From assembly GCA_036435485.1 (NCBI GenBank), contig CM071594.1, positions 96,623,001 through 96,687,000 of the forward strand: a DNA stretch of 64,000 nt, read 5' to 3'. A program made the position numbers and the translations under genes. Of this stretch, positions 1-8,594 are shown piece after piece. The stretch is from Saposhnikovia divaricata. Its lineage: Eukaryota > Streptophyta > Magnoliopsida > Apiales > Apiaceae. Under the pieces are notes generated by a model that was given only the letters and a program-made list of their open reading frames with translations, was not told the origin of the DNA and searched no databases. The first letter of the stretch is position 1, and the number at the start of each line of letters is the position of its first letter.

Positions 1-1
1 T

Positions 2-2389
2 GAATCAAGATTACCAACATATTTCTGGGCTGAAGCTGTCAACACTGCATGCTTTACTCAGAATATTTCCTTGGTCAATCAAGCTAGAGGAATGACTCCT
101 TATCAGTTATTAACCAACAAGAAACCAACTTTAGCTTTTCTACATGTCTTTGGATGTAAGTGTTTTGTGCTAAGAAATCATGGAGATAATTTAGGCAAAT
201 TTGAAGCAAAGGCAGATGAAGCTATTTTCGTTGGATATGCAGCAGGGAAAGCCTACAAGGTCTACAATCTAAGAACCAACATTGTTATGGAGTCTGTACA
301 TGTTGTGTTTGATGATCAAAAGATTCTAGGCCTAAATGATGAAGGCTACCATGAAAAGTTGGAATTTGAGAATGAAGGTGAAGGAAGAATGTACTATGAT
401 GATGATGAGGAGAATGAAGATCATGACCACAGAGATCCACCTAGAGCTGTTACACCAACTAGAAGTGATGCTTACACTGTAAATGAAGCATCTGTTGATA
501 GTCATTCTGGAGCATCCGTTGACAGTCATTCTGCAACATCCGTTGACACTATTAGAGATGCATCCGTTGATAGAAATTCTCAAGCATCCGTCGACAGGCA
601 AAATGATGCATCCATTGACAGTCAACTTCATAACTCAGCAAGGACAACAAACTCAGGGGGAGTTTCTCATGGTCAAAGTTCAATGCTAAATCAACATGAT
701 CATGGAAATGAAGCAACCTCATCAAGATCAAATCTTCCACCTGCAAGAAAATGGACTAGAAATCATCCATTTGAGTTAATCATTGGTGAATCAAATTCAA
801 GAGTCCAAACTAGAAGGGCCACTCAAGCTGAATGTCTATACAGTAGCTTCCTATCTCAAGAGGAACCTAAGAAAGTGGAAGATGCCCTTCTAGATCCAGA
901 TTGGGTGTTAGCAATGCAAGAAGAGCTAAATCAATTTGAAAGGAATAAAGTATGGAAGCTTGTGCCCAAACCTGATGATAGAAGTGTCATAGGTACTAAA
1001 TGGGTTCTCAAGAATAAGACAGATGAAAATGGCATAATTGTGAGGAATAAAGCTAGATTAGTGGCAAAGGGCTATTCTCAAGAAGAAGGAATAGATTTTG
1101 ATGAAACTTTTGCTCCAGTAGCAAGACTTGAGGCAATAAGAATCTTTCTAGCCTATGCAGCACATGCCAATTTCAAAGTCTATCAGATGGATGTCAAAAG
1201 TGCCTTTCTAAATGGGGAACTGGAAGAAGAGGTCTATGTCCATCAACCTCCTGGTTTTGAGGATCCAGAATTTCCAGAATATGTATATCTTCTCATGAAA
1301 GCACTTTATGGTTTGAAGCAAGCACCAAGAGCCTGGTATGACACTTTATCTCAATTTCTTTTGGAGAACCACTTCACTAGAGGTACAGTAGATAAAACCT
1401 TATTTCATAGGGATATTAATGGCTCTTCAATACTTGTTCAAATCTATGTAGATGATATTATTTTTGGGTCTACAGATGAGAAGCTTTGCAAAAAGTTTGC
1501 CAAACTTATGCAAAGTAGGTATGAAATGAGTATGATGGGTGAATTAACTTACTTTCTTGGCCTACAAGTAAAGCAAGTTAATGAGGGCATTTTCATAAGT
1601 CAAACAAAATATATTTATGATCTCTTAAAGAAATTTGACTTAATGGATTGTACATCTGCTAAAACACCTATGGCCACTGCAACTAAGCTTGAGTTGAATA
1701 CTAAGGAAAAGTCTGTGGACATCTCAAGTTATAGAGGCATGGTAGGTTCACTTTTATACCTAACAGCTAGTAGACCTGATATAATGTTTTCTACCTGTCT
1801 TTGTGCTAGATTTCAAGCTGATCCTAGAGAGTCTCACTTAATAGCTATTAAAAGAATTTTCAGGTATCTCAAGGGAACACCAAACCTTGGCATTTGGTAC
1901 CCAAGAGAATCTGGTTTTGATCTAACTGGCTATTCAGATGCAGATTATGCAGGTTGCAGAGTTGATAGGAAAAGTACTACAGGTTCCTGTCAATTTCTAG
2001 GAAACAGGCTTGTGTCATGGTTCAGTAAGAAACAAAACTCAGTCTCCACTTCTACAGCTGAAGCTGAGTACATTGCGGCTGGAAGCTGTTGTGCACAGAT
2101 TCTATGGATGAGAAACCAACTCATTGACTATGGTCTAAAAGTTGAGAAGATTCCAATTTTCTGTGACAACACAAGTGCTATTGCCATCACAGGGAATCCA
2201 GTGCAACATTCGAGAACCAAGCACATTGACATCAAATACCACTTCATTAGAGAACATGTGATGAATGGTACAGTAGAAATGCACTTTGTGCCAAGTGAAA
2301 TGCAGCTTGCAGATATCTTCACCAAGCCTCTTGATGAATCCACATTCACAAGATTGGTAGGTGAGCTAGGTATGCTTAATTTGTCATAA
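2..2389 (+). CDS. pol: Element A pol, C-terminal part (integrase end, RT, RNase H), 5' truncated by the window edge
   Basis: The frame is open from base 2, so the first in-frame start-like codon (TTG at 71) is not a real start. The upstream residues match the integrase segment with the pattern YFWAEAVNTAC. A hydrophilic linker with a 24-bp tandem repeat (488-631) follows. The Ty1/copia reverse transcriptase begins near 880, with AFLNGE, YGLKQAPRAWYDTL and the catalytic YVDDIIFGS near 1445. RNase H lies near the end, with SDADYAG, AEAEYIAA, CDNTSAIAI and the terminal ADIFTKPLDE. Reverse transcriptase copies the element RNA, RNase H degrades the RNA strand, and integrase inserts the DNA copy. 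No stop or frameshift is visible, so this part looks functional. It ends in TAA. Confidence 0.93.
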   Translation, partial: ESRLPTYFWAEAVNTACFTQNISLVNQARGMTPYQLLTNKKPTLAFLHVFGCKCFVLRNHGDNLGKFEAKADEAIFVGYAAGKAYKVYNLRTNIVMESVHVVFDDQKILGLNDEGYHEKLEFENEGEGRMYYDDDEENEDHDHRDPPRAVTPTRSDAYTVNEASVDSHSGASVDSHSATSVDTIRDASVDRNSQASVDRQNDASIDSQLHNSARTTNSGGVSHGQSSMLNQHDHGNEATSSRSNLPPARKWTRNHPFELIIGESNSRVQTRRATQAECLYSSFLSQEEPKKVEDALLDPDWVLAMQEELNQFERNKVWKLVPKPDDRSVIGTKWVLKNKTDENGIIVRNKARLVAKGYSQEEGIDFDETFAPVARLEAIRIFLAYAAHANFKVYQMDVKSAFLNGELEEEVYVHQPPGFEDPEFPEYVYLLMKALYGLKQAPRAWYDTLSQFLLENHFTRGTVDKTLFHRDINGSSILVQIYVDDIIFGSTDEKLCKKFAKLMQSRYEMSMMGELTYFLGLQVKQVNEGIFISQTKYIYDLLKKFDLMDCTSAKTPMATATKLELNTKEKSVDISSYRGMVGSLLYLTASRPDIMFSTCLCARFQADPRESHLIAIKRIFRYLKGTPNLGIWYPRESGFDLTGYSDADYAGCRVDRKSTTGSCQFLGNRLVSWFSKKQNSVSTSTAEAEYIAAGSCCAQILWMRNQLIDYGLKVEKIPIFCDNTSAIAITGNPVQHSRTKHIDIKYHFIREHVMNGTVEMHFVPSEMQLADIFTKPLDESTFTRLVGELGMLNLS
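488..631 (+). repeat. 24-bp in-frame tandem repeat in A pol linker, six units
   Basis: Six units start at 488, 512, 536, 560, 584 and 608. Each encodes an eight-residue unit led by ASVD, TSVD or ASID. Every unit carries ATCCGTTGA or a near match at its start (490, 514, 538, 562, 586, 610). This is the element's family motif seen also in its LTR, spacer and second ORF. The repeat lies in the variable linker between integrase and RT. Confidence 0.9.
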
Positions 2390-2898
2390 TTCCTAGTGAT
2401 ATTTGATTTCAATGATTTGAAGCTGGAAATGTGTTTTGATTTACTTGAAAGTGAAAACTTTCAGAAAAAAAAAAAATTTCTGCAGAAATTTTGCCTAAGG
2501 CAAAATTAGCTTATCAACGGATATCCTTTTATCCGTTGATAGTATAAACACATTACTAGATTTTTGCATGTCAACGGGTAACAGGCTATCCACGTCATCA
2601 ACGGATAAACTGTATCTCAACCGTTCATTCTATATCCGTTGATATACATTTTTTTTCTTTTCCGTTGGTAACCGTGTATATCTAATCATGGCTGTACTTA
2701 TTCTCTTTTTATTTACTATCTGACAGTTACTTTTGACCAATGGAGTAATTACTTTTAATTATTTCATTTTTAATTCTTGAAAAATATAAAAGGCGGACTT
2801 GTACTCTCACATCTCACTTTTATTCATTTTCAAGCATATCAAAAGTTAACTGCATCTTCTTCCCTAAAACTCTCTGTAACCAAAGTTCAATCACTTCA
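2390..2898 (+). promoter_or_regulatory. Spacer between A pol and second ORF, with motif hairpins and TATA box
   Basis: This 509-bp stretch has no ORF. A 12-bp perfect inverted repeat, TATCAACGGATA (2512-2523) and TATCCGTTGATA (2530-2541), can form a hairpin. Further copies or near copies of the motif lie at 2571, 2598 and 2634. A TATA-like string (2785-2791) stands 114 bp before the ATG of the next ORF. The bases after it are CT-rich, as in plant 5' leaders. I infer a possible internal promoter for the second ORF; a splice acceptor used by genomic RNA is the alternative. Confidence 0.55.
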
Positions 2899-5800
2899 AT
2901 GGCGCCTATTGTTAAGATGATGTCCTCCACTGGGTTTACCTATGAGAAGAACAATTTCGCGGCCTTTGTTGACACAGTGAATGCTCCAGAAGCTTACCAC
3001 ACTTTGATGAGTTTCGTGAAGAAATGCAAACTGTCATATGCTATGACGGCTACCACTCCCTTAATCCACGAGGTAATTGAAGAAATGTGGACATCTGCTG
3101 AGTACAATGGCACAGACGGTACAATTGCTTTTTCTTTAAAGGGGAAAAACTATGTGGTTAATTCTGATGTAATAACTGCTTGTTTAAAATTGCCTGAGAA
3201 TAACTGTCTGAAAGTACCTACTGATGCTGAAATTGTTGCCATGCTTAATTCTATTAATTATGCCCTTAGTACTGAAAACTTAGGGAAAATTGCTAGAAAA
3301 GGAATGGTTAAAGAATGGAGCTACTTCTGTGATGCCTTCATTAAAACTTTTTCAGGAAAAATTAGCAATTTTGATGCTGTTACCCTGTCCATGCTAACAA
3401 TGATGTGTATGCTTTTAAATGATAAATTCTATAATTTTGGCACATTAGTTTTGTATGAGATAGCTGCAAAGTTGGGTAAAAAGGAAACTAGGAGCAAGAA
3501 TATCTACTTTGCTAGATTTTTAATGCTCTTAGCACTGCATGTGTCTGAGAATAAGCTATCCATTGCTAACCCGGATAGCAAGTTCCAATGTTTTGTTCAG
3601 GAGAAGAGAGTCTTAAGTGACCTGATTCGAATGAACCTCAATGCAGGAGTACAGTTGGTATATCTACCAATTGTTCAGGTAACTATCTCTAACTTTGAAA
3701 CCTCTATCTCCAACCCCCAAATTTCTTTACCTTCTAGTGTCACAATGGAGTCTGTAGTTGTGACCAAACAGGCTCCTACCAAAGTGACCAAATCCAAAGT
3801 TCCAAAACCACATTCTAAAAGGCAAACCTCAAGTGTCTCTCAAAAGACACCTGTTGTAAAAACTACCAAACCTCTTGAGGGGAGTGTGAAGGTGGTAGTG
3901 AGTGGTGAGGGACAGGGTGAACATCAAAGAAGCCCTAAGGATAAGGAAGGAGAGATGAGTGCAACCACCATTTCAGTCTCTCAAAAGACTGCTAATGTAA
4001 CTACAGGCCAAATTCTAGTCACACTCTCCCAAAAGAGTGTGACTACTGAATCAAGTTCCCCACAAGGAACACTGCACAAGAGGGTTAGGGACACATATAG
4101 CCCAATCTCAAAAACCTATGGAAGAAGAGTGAAATCTAAAACCACAGGGGAATCACAGGGCACACACACTGTACAGGAAACTGTACCTTCTCAAACTCAG
4201 TTTGATGTGACTTCAATAAATGTGGAGTCACAGCCCCTTGATCTTAATCTTCAAATCGATACACATTACAATCCACCATCACCAACTCCTTCTCTGGATG
4301 TGGATATGATATCTACATCAATTCCTGATTCTCCATCTTTAAGATTCTTGGAGAAGCCCCACTCTATAATTGGTGGTCATCATCTTTTAGATGATTTGTT
4401 GGACCATCAATCTTCCCTTCCAGAATTCTCAACACAGACTGTGGCCTCGAACTTAAAATCAATCTCCACAGATTCAGTGTTGGTTTTCTCTTCAACGGAT
4501 ATAATTATTCCTTCCTCAACGGATATCCTTCATCCGTTGACAAGTGTTTCTCCATCAACGGATGCGCCTCTATCTAGCCATCCGTTGACAGCTATAACTA
4601 CTTCATCAACGGATATTCCTTATCCGTTGATAACTCACTCTACCACTGCTATATCTGACATTCCAGTGTCAAGTGTAGAGGAGTTCTCAGTAGTTGAAAC
4701 ACTTTTAGGTTTGAGGGAAGGGAGTGAGAGGCTGCCTTGTGAGCAGGCAAAAGGAGAGATAAATAATGAGAGGCTGGCCATTTCTTCCGGTCAGGCAAAA
4801 GGAGAGTTGGAGAGTACCACCTTAGTAGGTGAAGGTGAGGGTGTGAGAGGTGTGAGCCAAGGGGAGCCCTTGATGCAAGAAAAGAGAGATGAGGTGAGAG
4901 AAGGGACTACAGGAGAGATAAGGATGGAAAAAGCAGCCATTGCTAGTGAGTCAATGGGGGTTGAGGATGCATCCAAGGAAATGGAATTTCAAAGAGAATA
5001 TCAGTCCATGATTGACTCCATTTCTCTGGATGCTGAAACCTTTACTCACCCTGTTCCTGCCTATCAAATTCTGGCACAACAGGGCAATGTGGAAGCAGAG
5101 GAGGCACTGCACCTAGTGCACACCTCACAATCTCTACTTAGAGCTAAGGAATCTATAGCAGCTCTGCCAACCACTGCTGAGAGTGATGAATTTGACAATT
5201 CTGAAGATGAAGACAGCCAGAGCTCTGAAGATGAAGGTGGTAGCAGTATTCATGATTTTGCATTTGCTCAAAACTACACCTATCACCAACTTGATATGGA
5301 AATCATAAGGCAATATAAATCTGCCCTGGCTGAGCACCCAGAAGCAGATCCACAGAGAAAGGTTGTTCTTCAACAGGCAATTGACTCCCTAAAGTTACAA
5401 AAGATGCAAATGGTGATTCAGAGATCCAATTTAGAGGAGGTCAAACAAGAAATCAAGGATGTGAAAATCTCTGTGGATTCCAAGCTAGAGCAACTAGCTC
5501 CTACAGCCACTCAGAGGGTGTTGCAACAAAGGTTTCTCAAAGAAGACAACCTGGCTAAATCTGTGCAACTTCTCACTTCAAGAGTGGAAAAGATGGAATC
5601 CCAGATGGAGCAATTTCTTCAACATCAGAAACTGCAAACCCAACTGCTAGAAAGGTTAGTTGCAGCCCCAACTTCTAGTCAAACCCTTGATGCTAACAAA
5701 AAGGGGGAGAAAGTAAAAGAGGCTGTGGCAACTTCAAGTCAAATCTTAATTTCTGAAAGAAGGGAAGCAGCAAGTGAGGGGGAGCAGCAGCCTACCATAG

Positions 5801-7410
5801 TGGTCAATCCACAAGAATTCATTGTCACAGCTTCCCCCAGCAAATCCAAACCTCTATATGGAGAGTTTGATCTTTCAAACTTGACAGAAGAAGAAAAGCT
5901 AGCCAAAATTGAAGCTCTCCAAAAGATGAAAGAAGAAAACTATGAAAGGATAATGAGGACAGAAAGATTGATCAATCAATCTATTGCATCAAATCTATTC
6001 TCTAGCCAAACCTCAGCTCCAACAATATCTACAACAATTCTGAAGGTGCTCACTCCAGCAATTGTGGCTCCTACATTCTATGATGCTGAGCCTTCTCATG
6101 TTAAGGAATTTGAACCCTACGTCAAATCAAGACCCTTCTCACCACCAAAAGCAAATGGGAAGAACAAGTTACAACTGGACTTTCCATTTCCCAAGGATGA
6201 TGAAGAGAAGTTGATGGGTAAGGCAATCAAGGAATTCAAGGAGAAGGCTAACAGTTGTGTAAGAGAATGGATGGCTGTAATCATAAGGAATGGAAAAGTT
6301 CTAAACATATCCAACAGCCATCCTAGATTTGTTGAAGCTAAGAGAGAAGAAACTTCAAGGCTGCTAAGAGAATCTCAACCAAGCACTGAATATCTATATG
6401 AAAACTCAGATGAGAAGCAAGCAAGGCTGGCTCAAGAGTTATTGGATGAGGTAGAGGATGAATTGAGGGAACCTGAGGAAGTCCCCAAATTCAAAAAGAA
6501 AGGGAAATCAGTCCCCAAATCCAAGAGATTAAAATCACATGCAAGGAGGCTTGTCTCTCCAGAAACTGAAAACAAAGAGACAGTTGGTTCATCACAACCT
6601 ATTGATGTGAAAGTATTCAACCCAGATGTAAATTTCCATGGTGAGCCTATAGTACCTAAAGAGGAACCAATGAATCTTGACTCCATTGAGGTTCCTTCAT
6701 TCTTGCTGAAGCCTCAACAGAAGCCTACACAGAAGAAAAGGAAACCAAGGAAGCAACCTTCAAAGGAACCAATTCAAGTTGCTAGGGTACCTGCAATTGT
6801 CAGGCAGCCAATCTTGGAAAACAAGGATGATTTTATCTATCAGGCAGATATTGAAGAATACTCTGACATGAATCTTTATCTGGATGAATTGTCAGAAGTA
6901 AGAGGAATTGACAAATATAAACATTTGCCTGAAAGATTGGTCTTTGTATACAAGGGAGGAACGGAAAGGACATGGCCACTACAAAGGGTTCTTGGAGAAA
7001 ATTATCATACCTTAACCAAAGTGTTCTCTGCAATCAAGAGATACACAGGGTTCTCCAAGATAGCAAAAGGGGAGATACTGGACAAAATAGAACAAATAAG
7101 GAGGGATTGGAACTCACCATCAAGTCTACCAAGGAAAATGAAGATCCCATACAATGGACAGAAAATCCACCTCCAACCTTTCTGGATGATGGAGTTCAGG
7201 GATGAAGATGGTAACAGGAGATTCTTCAGGTTAGAAGACCAACTGCCAAAGGCTAGTTCTCAATACCTGAGATGGCTACAACAGAAGCTAAATCCAAAGG
7301 TAGATGAAGAAGATGCCTTCTATAGGCAACTCCAAATACAGATTGAGTCCAACTCTGCCAAGGAAGGAAAATCAAGGGTGATGCCAACGAGAGGAAAGAA
7401 ACAGTCCTAA
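2899..7410 (+). CDS. Element A second ORF (formerly called env-like), 1503 aa, function unknown
   Basis: The long intact frame starts at ATG 2899 in a CT-rich leader and ends at TAA 7408. The first 230 residues form a compact domain with the pattern seen in putative plant transposon proteins (a WSYFCDAF stretch followed by a hydrophobic helix). Residues 260-620 are low-complexity Ser/Thr/Pro. An acidic Ser/Glu patch lies near 765-785. A long heptad-like coiled coil spans about 820-920. Two Lys/Arg-rich patches resembling nuclear localisation signals lie near 1197-1218 and 1271-1291. A second folded region lies at about 1310-1475. No signal peptide or membrane segment is visible, which argues against an envelope protein. 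Seven copies of the family motif lie within bases 4492-4630. Related but broken ORFs occur in elements B and C. Its role is not established. Confidence 0.85.
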   Translation: MAPIVKMMSSTGFTYEKNNFAAFVDTVNAPEAYHTLMSFVKKCKLSYAMTATTPLIHEVIEEMWTSAEYNGTDGTIAFSLKGKNYVVNSDVITACLKLPENNCLKVPTDAEIVAMLNSINYALSTENLGKIARKGMVKEWSYFCDAFIKTFSGKISNFDAVTLSMLTMMCMLLNDKFYNFGTLVLYEIAAKLGKKETRSKNIYFARFLMLLALHVSENKLSIANPDSKFQCFVQEKRVLSDLIRMNLNAGVQLVYLPIVQVTISNFETSISNPQISLPSSVTMESVVVTKQAPTKVTKSKVPKPHSKRQTSSVSQKTPVVKTTKPLEGSVKVVVSGEGQGEHQRSPKDKEGEMSATTISVSQKTANVTTGQILVTLSQKSVTTESSSPQGTLHKRVRDTYSPISKTYGRRVKSKTTGESQGTHTVQETVPSQTQFDVTSINVESQPLDLNLQIDTHYNPPSPTPSLDVDMISTSIPDSPSLRFLEKPHSIIGGHHLLDDLLDHQSSLPEFSTQTVASNLKSISTDSVLVFSSTDIIIPSSTDILHPLTSVSPSTDAPLSSHPLTAITTSSTDIPYPLITHSTTAISDIPVSSVEEFSVVETLLGLREGSERLPCEQAKGEINNERLAISSGQAKGELESTTLVGEGEGVRGVSQGEPLMQEKRDEVREGTTGEIRMEKAAIASESMGVEDASKEMEFQREYQSMIDSISLDAETFTHPVPAYQILAQQGNVEAEEALHLVHTSQSLLRAKESIAALPTTAESDEFDNSEDEDSQSSEDEGGSSIHDFAFAQNYTYHQLDMEIIRQYKSALAEHPEADPQRKVVLQQAIDSLKLQKMQMVIQRSNLEEVKQEIKDVKISVDSKLEQLAPTATQRVLQQRFLKEDNLAKSVQLLTSRVEKMESQMEQFLQHQKLQTQLLERLVAAPTSSQTLDANKKGEKVKEAVATSSQILISERREAASEGEQQPTIVVNPQEFIVTASPSKSKPLYGEFDLSNLTEEEKLAKIEALQKMKEENYERIMRTERLINQSIASNLFSSQTSAPTISTTILKVLTPAIVAPTFYDAEPSHVKEFEPYVKSRPFSPPKANGKNKLQLDFPFPKDDEEKLMGKAIKEFKEKANSCVREWMAVIIRNGKVLNISNSHPRFVEAKREETSRLLRESQPSTEYLYENSDEKQARLAQELLDEVEDELREPEEVPKFKKKGKSVPKSKRLKSHARRLVSPETENKETVGSSQPIDVKVFNPDVNFHGEPIVPKEEPMNLDSIEVPSFLLKPQQKPTQKKRKPRKQPSKEPIQVARVPAIVRQPILENKDDFIYQADIEEYSDMNLYLDELSEVRGIDKYKHLPERLVFVYKGGTERTWPLQRVLGENYHTLTKVFSAIKRYTGFSKIAKGEILDKIEQIRRDWNSPSSLPRKMKIPYNGQKIHLQPFWMMEFRDEDGNRRFFRLEDQLPKASSQYLRWLQQKLNPKVDEEDAFYRQLQIQIESNSAKEGKSRVMPTRGKKQS

Positions 7411-7583
7411 TCTGCTCAGTCTAGAGGAGCACTTCTCTGTAAATTTCTCAAACTTTCAGTTTTTCAATTATTGTAGCTTAATACAATTTATGTATTGTTC
7501 TTTATATATCTTTAGGAATGTTTTGTTATCATCAAGGTCCTGAATTTATGCTTTATTGCCATCAAGTATAAATTGGGGGAGAT
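7411..7583 (+). other. A 3' untranslated segment with polypurine tract
   Basis: The segment after the stop is AT-rich and has no ORF. The polypurine tract TTGGGGGAGAT (7573-7583) abuts the LTR start and would prime plus-strand DNA synthesis. Confidence 0.85.
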
Positions 7584-8594
7584 TGTTAGGAATATGTTGT
7601 ACTTGATGATAACTTCACAATCAATCAAACTGTTTAAGGTTTTGTAGCTGTCAACGGATGAGGATTTATAACTCTATCCGTTGACAGGTAGCTCATCAAC
7701 GGATGAGGTTTTGTAGCACACTGCAGTATCTCTATGTTATCAGTTGATAGTGTTTTTATCCACAGTCATGTTGACTATCAACGGATAGGCAGAATAGGGT
7801 AGCCAATTGTAAATAAGCTATGCTATGTAATTCTGTCTAAGTGAAAGTGTATCAACGGATGAAGACTAAACTCTATCAACGGATACAACTCAAATTCACT
7901 CTATCAACGGATACAGCTCAAGTCCCAATATCAACGGATACTGCTCTATACATCATCAACGGATGTCAGTATACATCATCAACGGATAATCATTGACACT
8001 GTTTTCTATGATTAGCTGGAGATTAGCAGTTGATAAGGACATGTTTGACTGACAGATCACATGAGTTTATAGTAGATACAAAAAGCAGTATGGCAGCCAT
8101 ACTTTGGAAACACAGAAGAAAGAAGCATTCCATTTACACTATGAATACAAGAAAGGTGCAGGAGACATGTCTGAACACAAGGACAACCTTTCGGCTACAT
8201 ATGTATTTGGAGTGTAGTAGCAAGTCAACTAGAATTAGATTAGTATTATCTTATTCCAGTAGTACTTGTAAAACTTGGGATATATAACCAAGTGTAGCAA
8301 CTCTTTGTAGGTTAAGAAAACAGATATATTTGCTTAGGGTTTCTTGAATATCTTAAGAAGCAAAGAGTTGTAAAACGGCAGCTGTGTACATTTTGTATCA
8401 CAGAGTTTTCTTCAAATAAAAGCTTCAGGTGGTGCATTTTAACCACCTGATTTTATATGTGTTTGTGTATAATTCTTACATTGCAATTATCTCTTCATAA
8501 GTTTCTGAAGTTCTTATCAGAAATTTATAAATATCAAGAATTGTATTCAACCCCCCCTTCTACAATTATACAAGTGTGTAATCTGGGAATAACA
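7584..8594 (+). repeat. A 3' LTR (1011 bp)
   Basis: It begins TGTTAGGAATA right after the polypurine tract and ends GGGAATAACA, so the tips are complementary (TGTTA and TAACA). About eleven copies of TCAACGGAT/ATCCGTTGA lie between 7651 and 7987. One pair, TGTCAACGGAT with ATCCGTTGACA (7649-7686), can form a hairpin. TATATAA near 8281 is a candidate TATA box, and AATAAA near 8415 a polyadenylation signal. The C-run plus TTCTAC near 8550 is shared with element C. Confidence 0.9.
7651..7987 (+). repeat. Family motif array TCAACGGAT in the A LTR
   Basis: Copies of TCAACGGAT start at 7651, 7696, 7778, 7852, 7876, 7904, 7931, 7956 and 7979. An inverted copy lies at 7676 and degenerate copies near 7740. 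Spacing is irregular, mostly 24-28 bp in the right half, close to the 24-bp period in pol. The array lies upstream of the candidate TATA box, where LTR enhancers usually sit. Confidence 0.85.

Larger units (their letters stand above)
1..8594 (+). mobile_element. Element A: Sirevirus-like Ty1/copia retrotransposon, 3' part
   Basis: The window opens inside the integrase of this element. In order it shows the integrase C-terminus, reverse transcriptase and RNase H, a 509-bp spacer, a 1503-codon second ORF, a polypurine tract and the 3' LTR. A long extra ORF after pol, together with the C-rich string before TTCTAC near the LTR end, is typical of the Sirevirus lineage of Ty1/copia. The 5' LTR, gag and protease lie beyond the left edge. 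A lies in opposite orientation inside the second ORF of element B, whose frame resumes at 8595. The 5 bases after the LTR are GAATG, so the matching duplication should lie before the missing 5' LTR. Both visible ORFs are open, so the copy may be young. Confidence 0.9.

Noticed and set aside
2899..7410. Second ORF of A as a true viral envelope gene
   Set aside because: No signal peptide, membrane span or cleavage site is visible. The N-terminal domain resembles putative plant transposon proteins.
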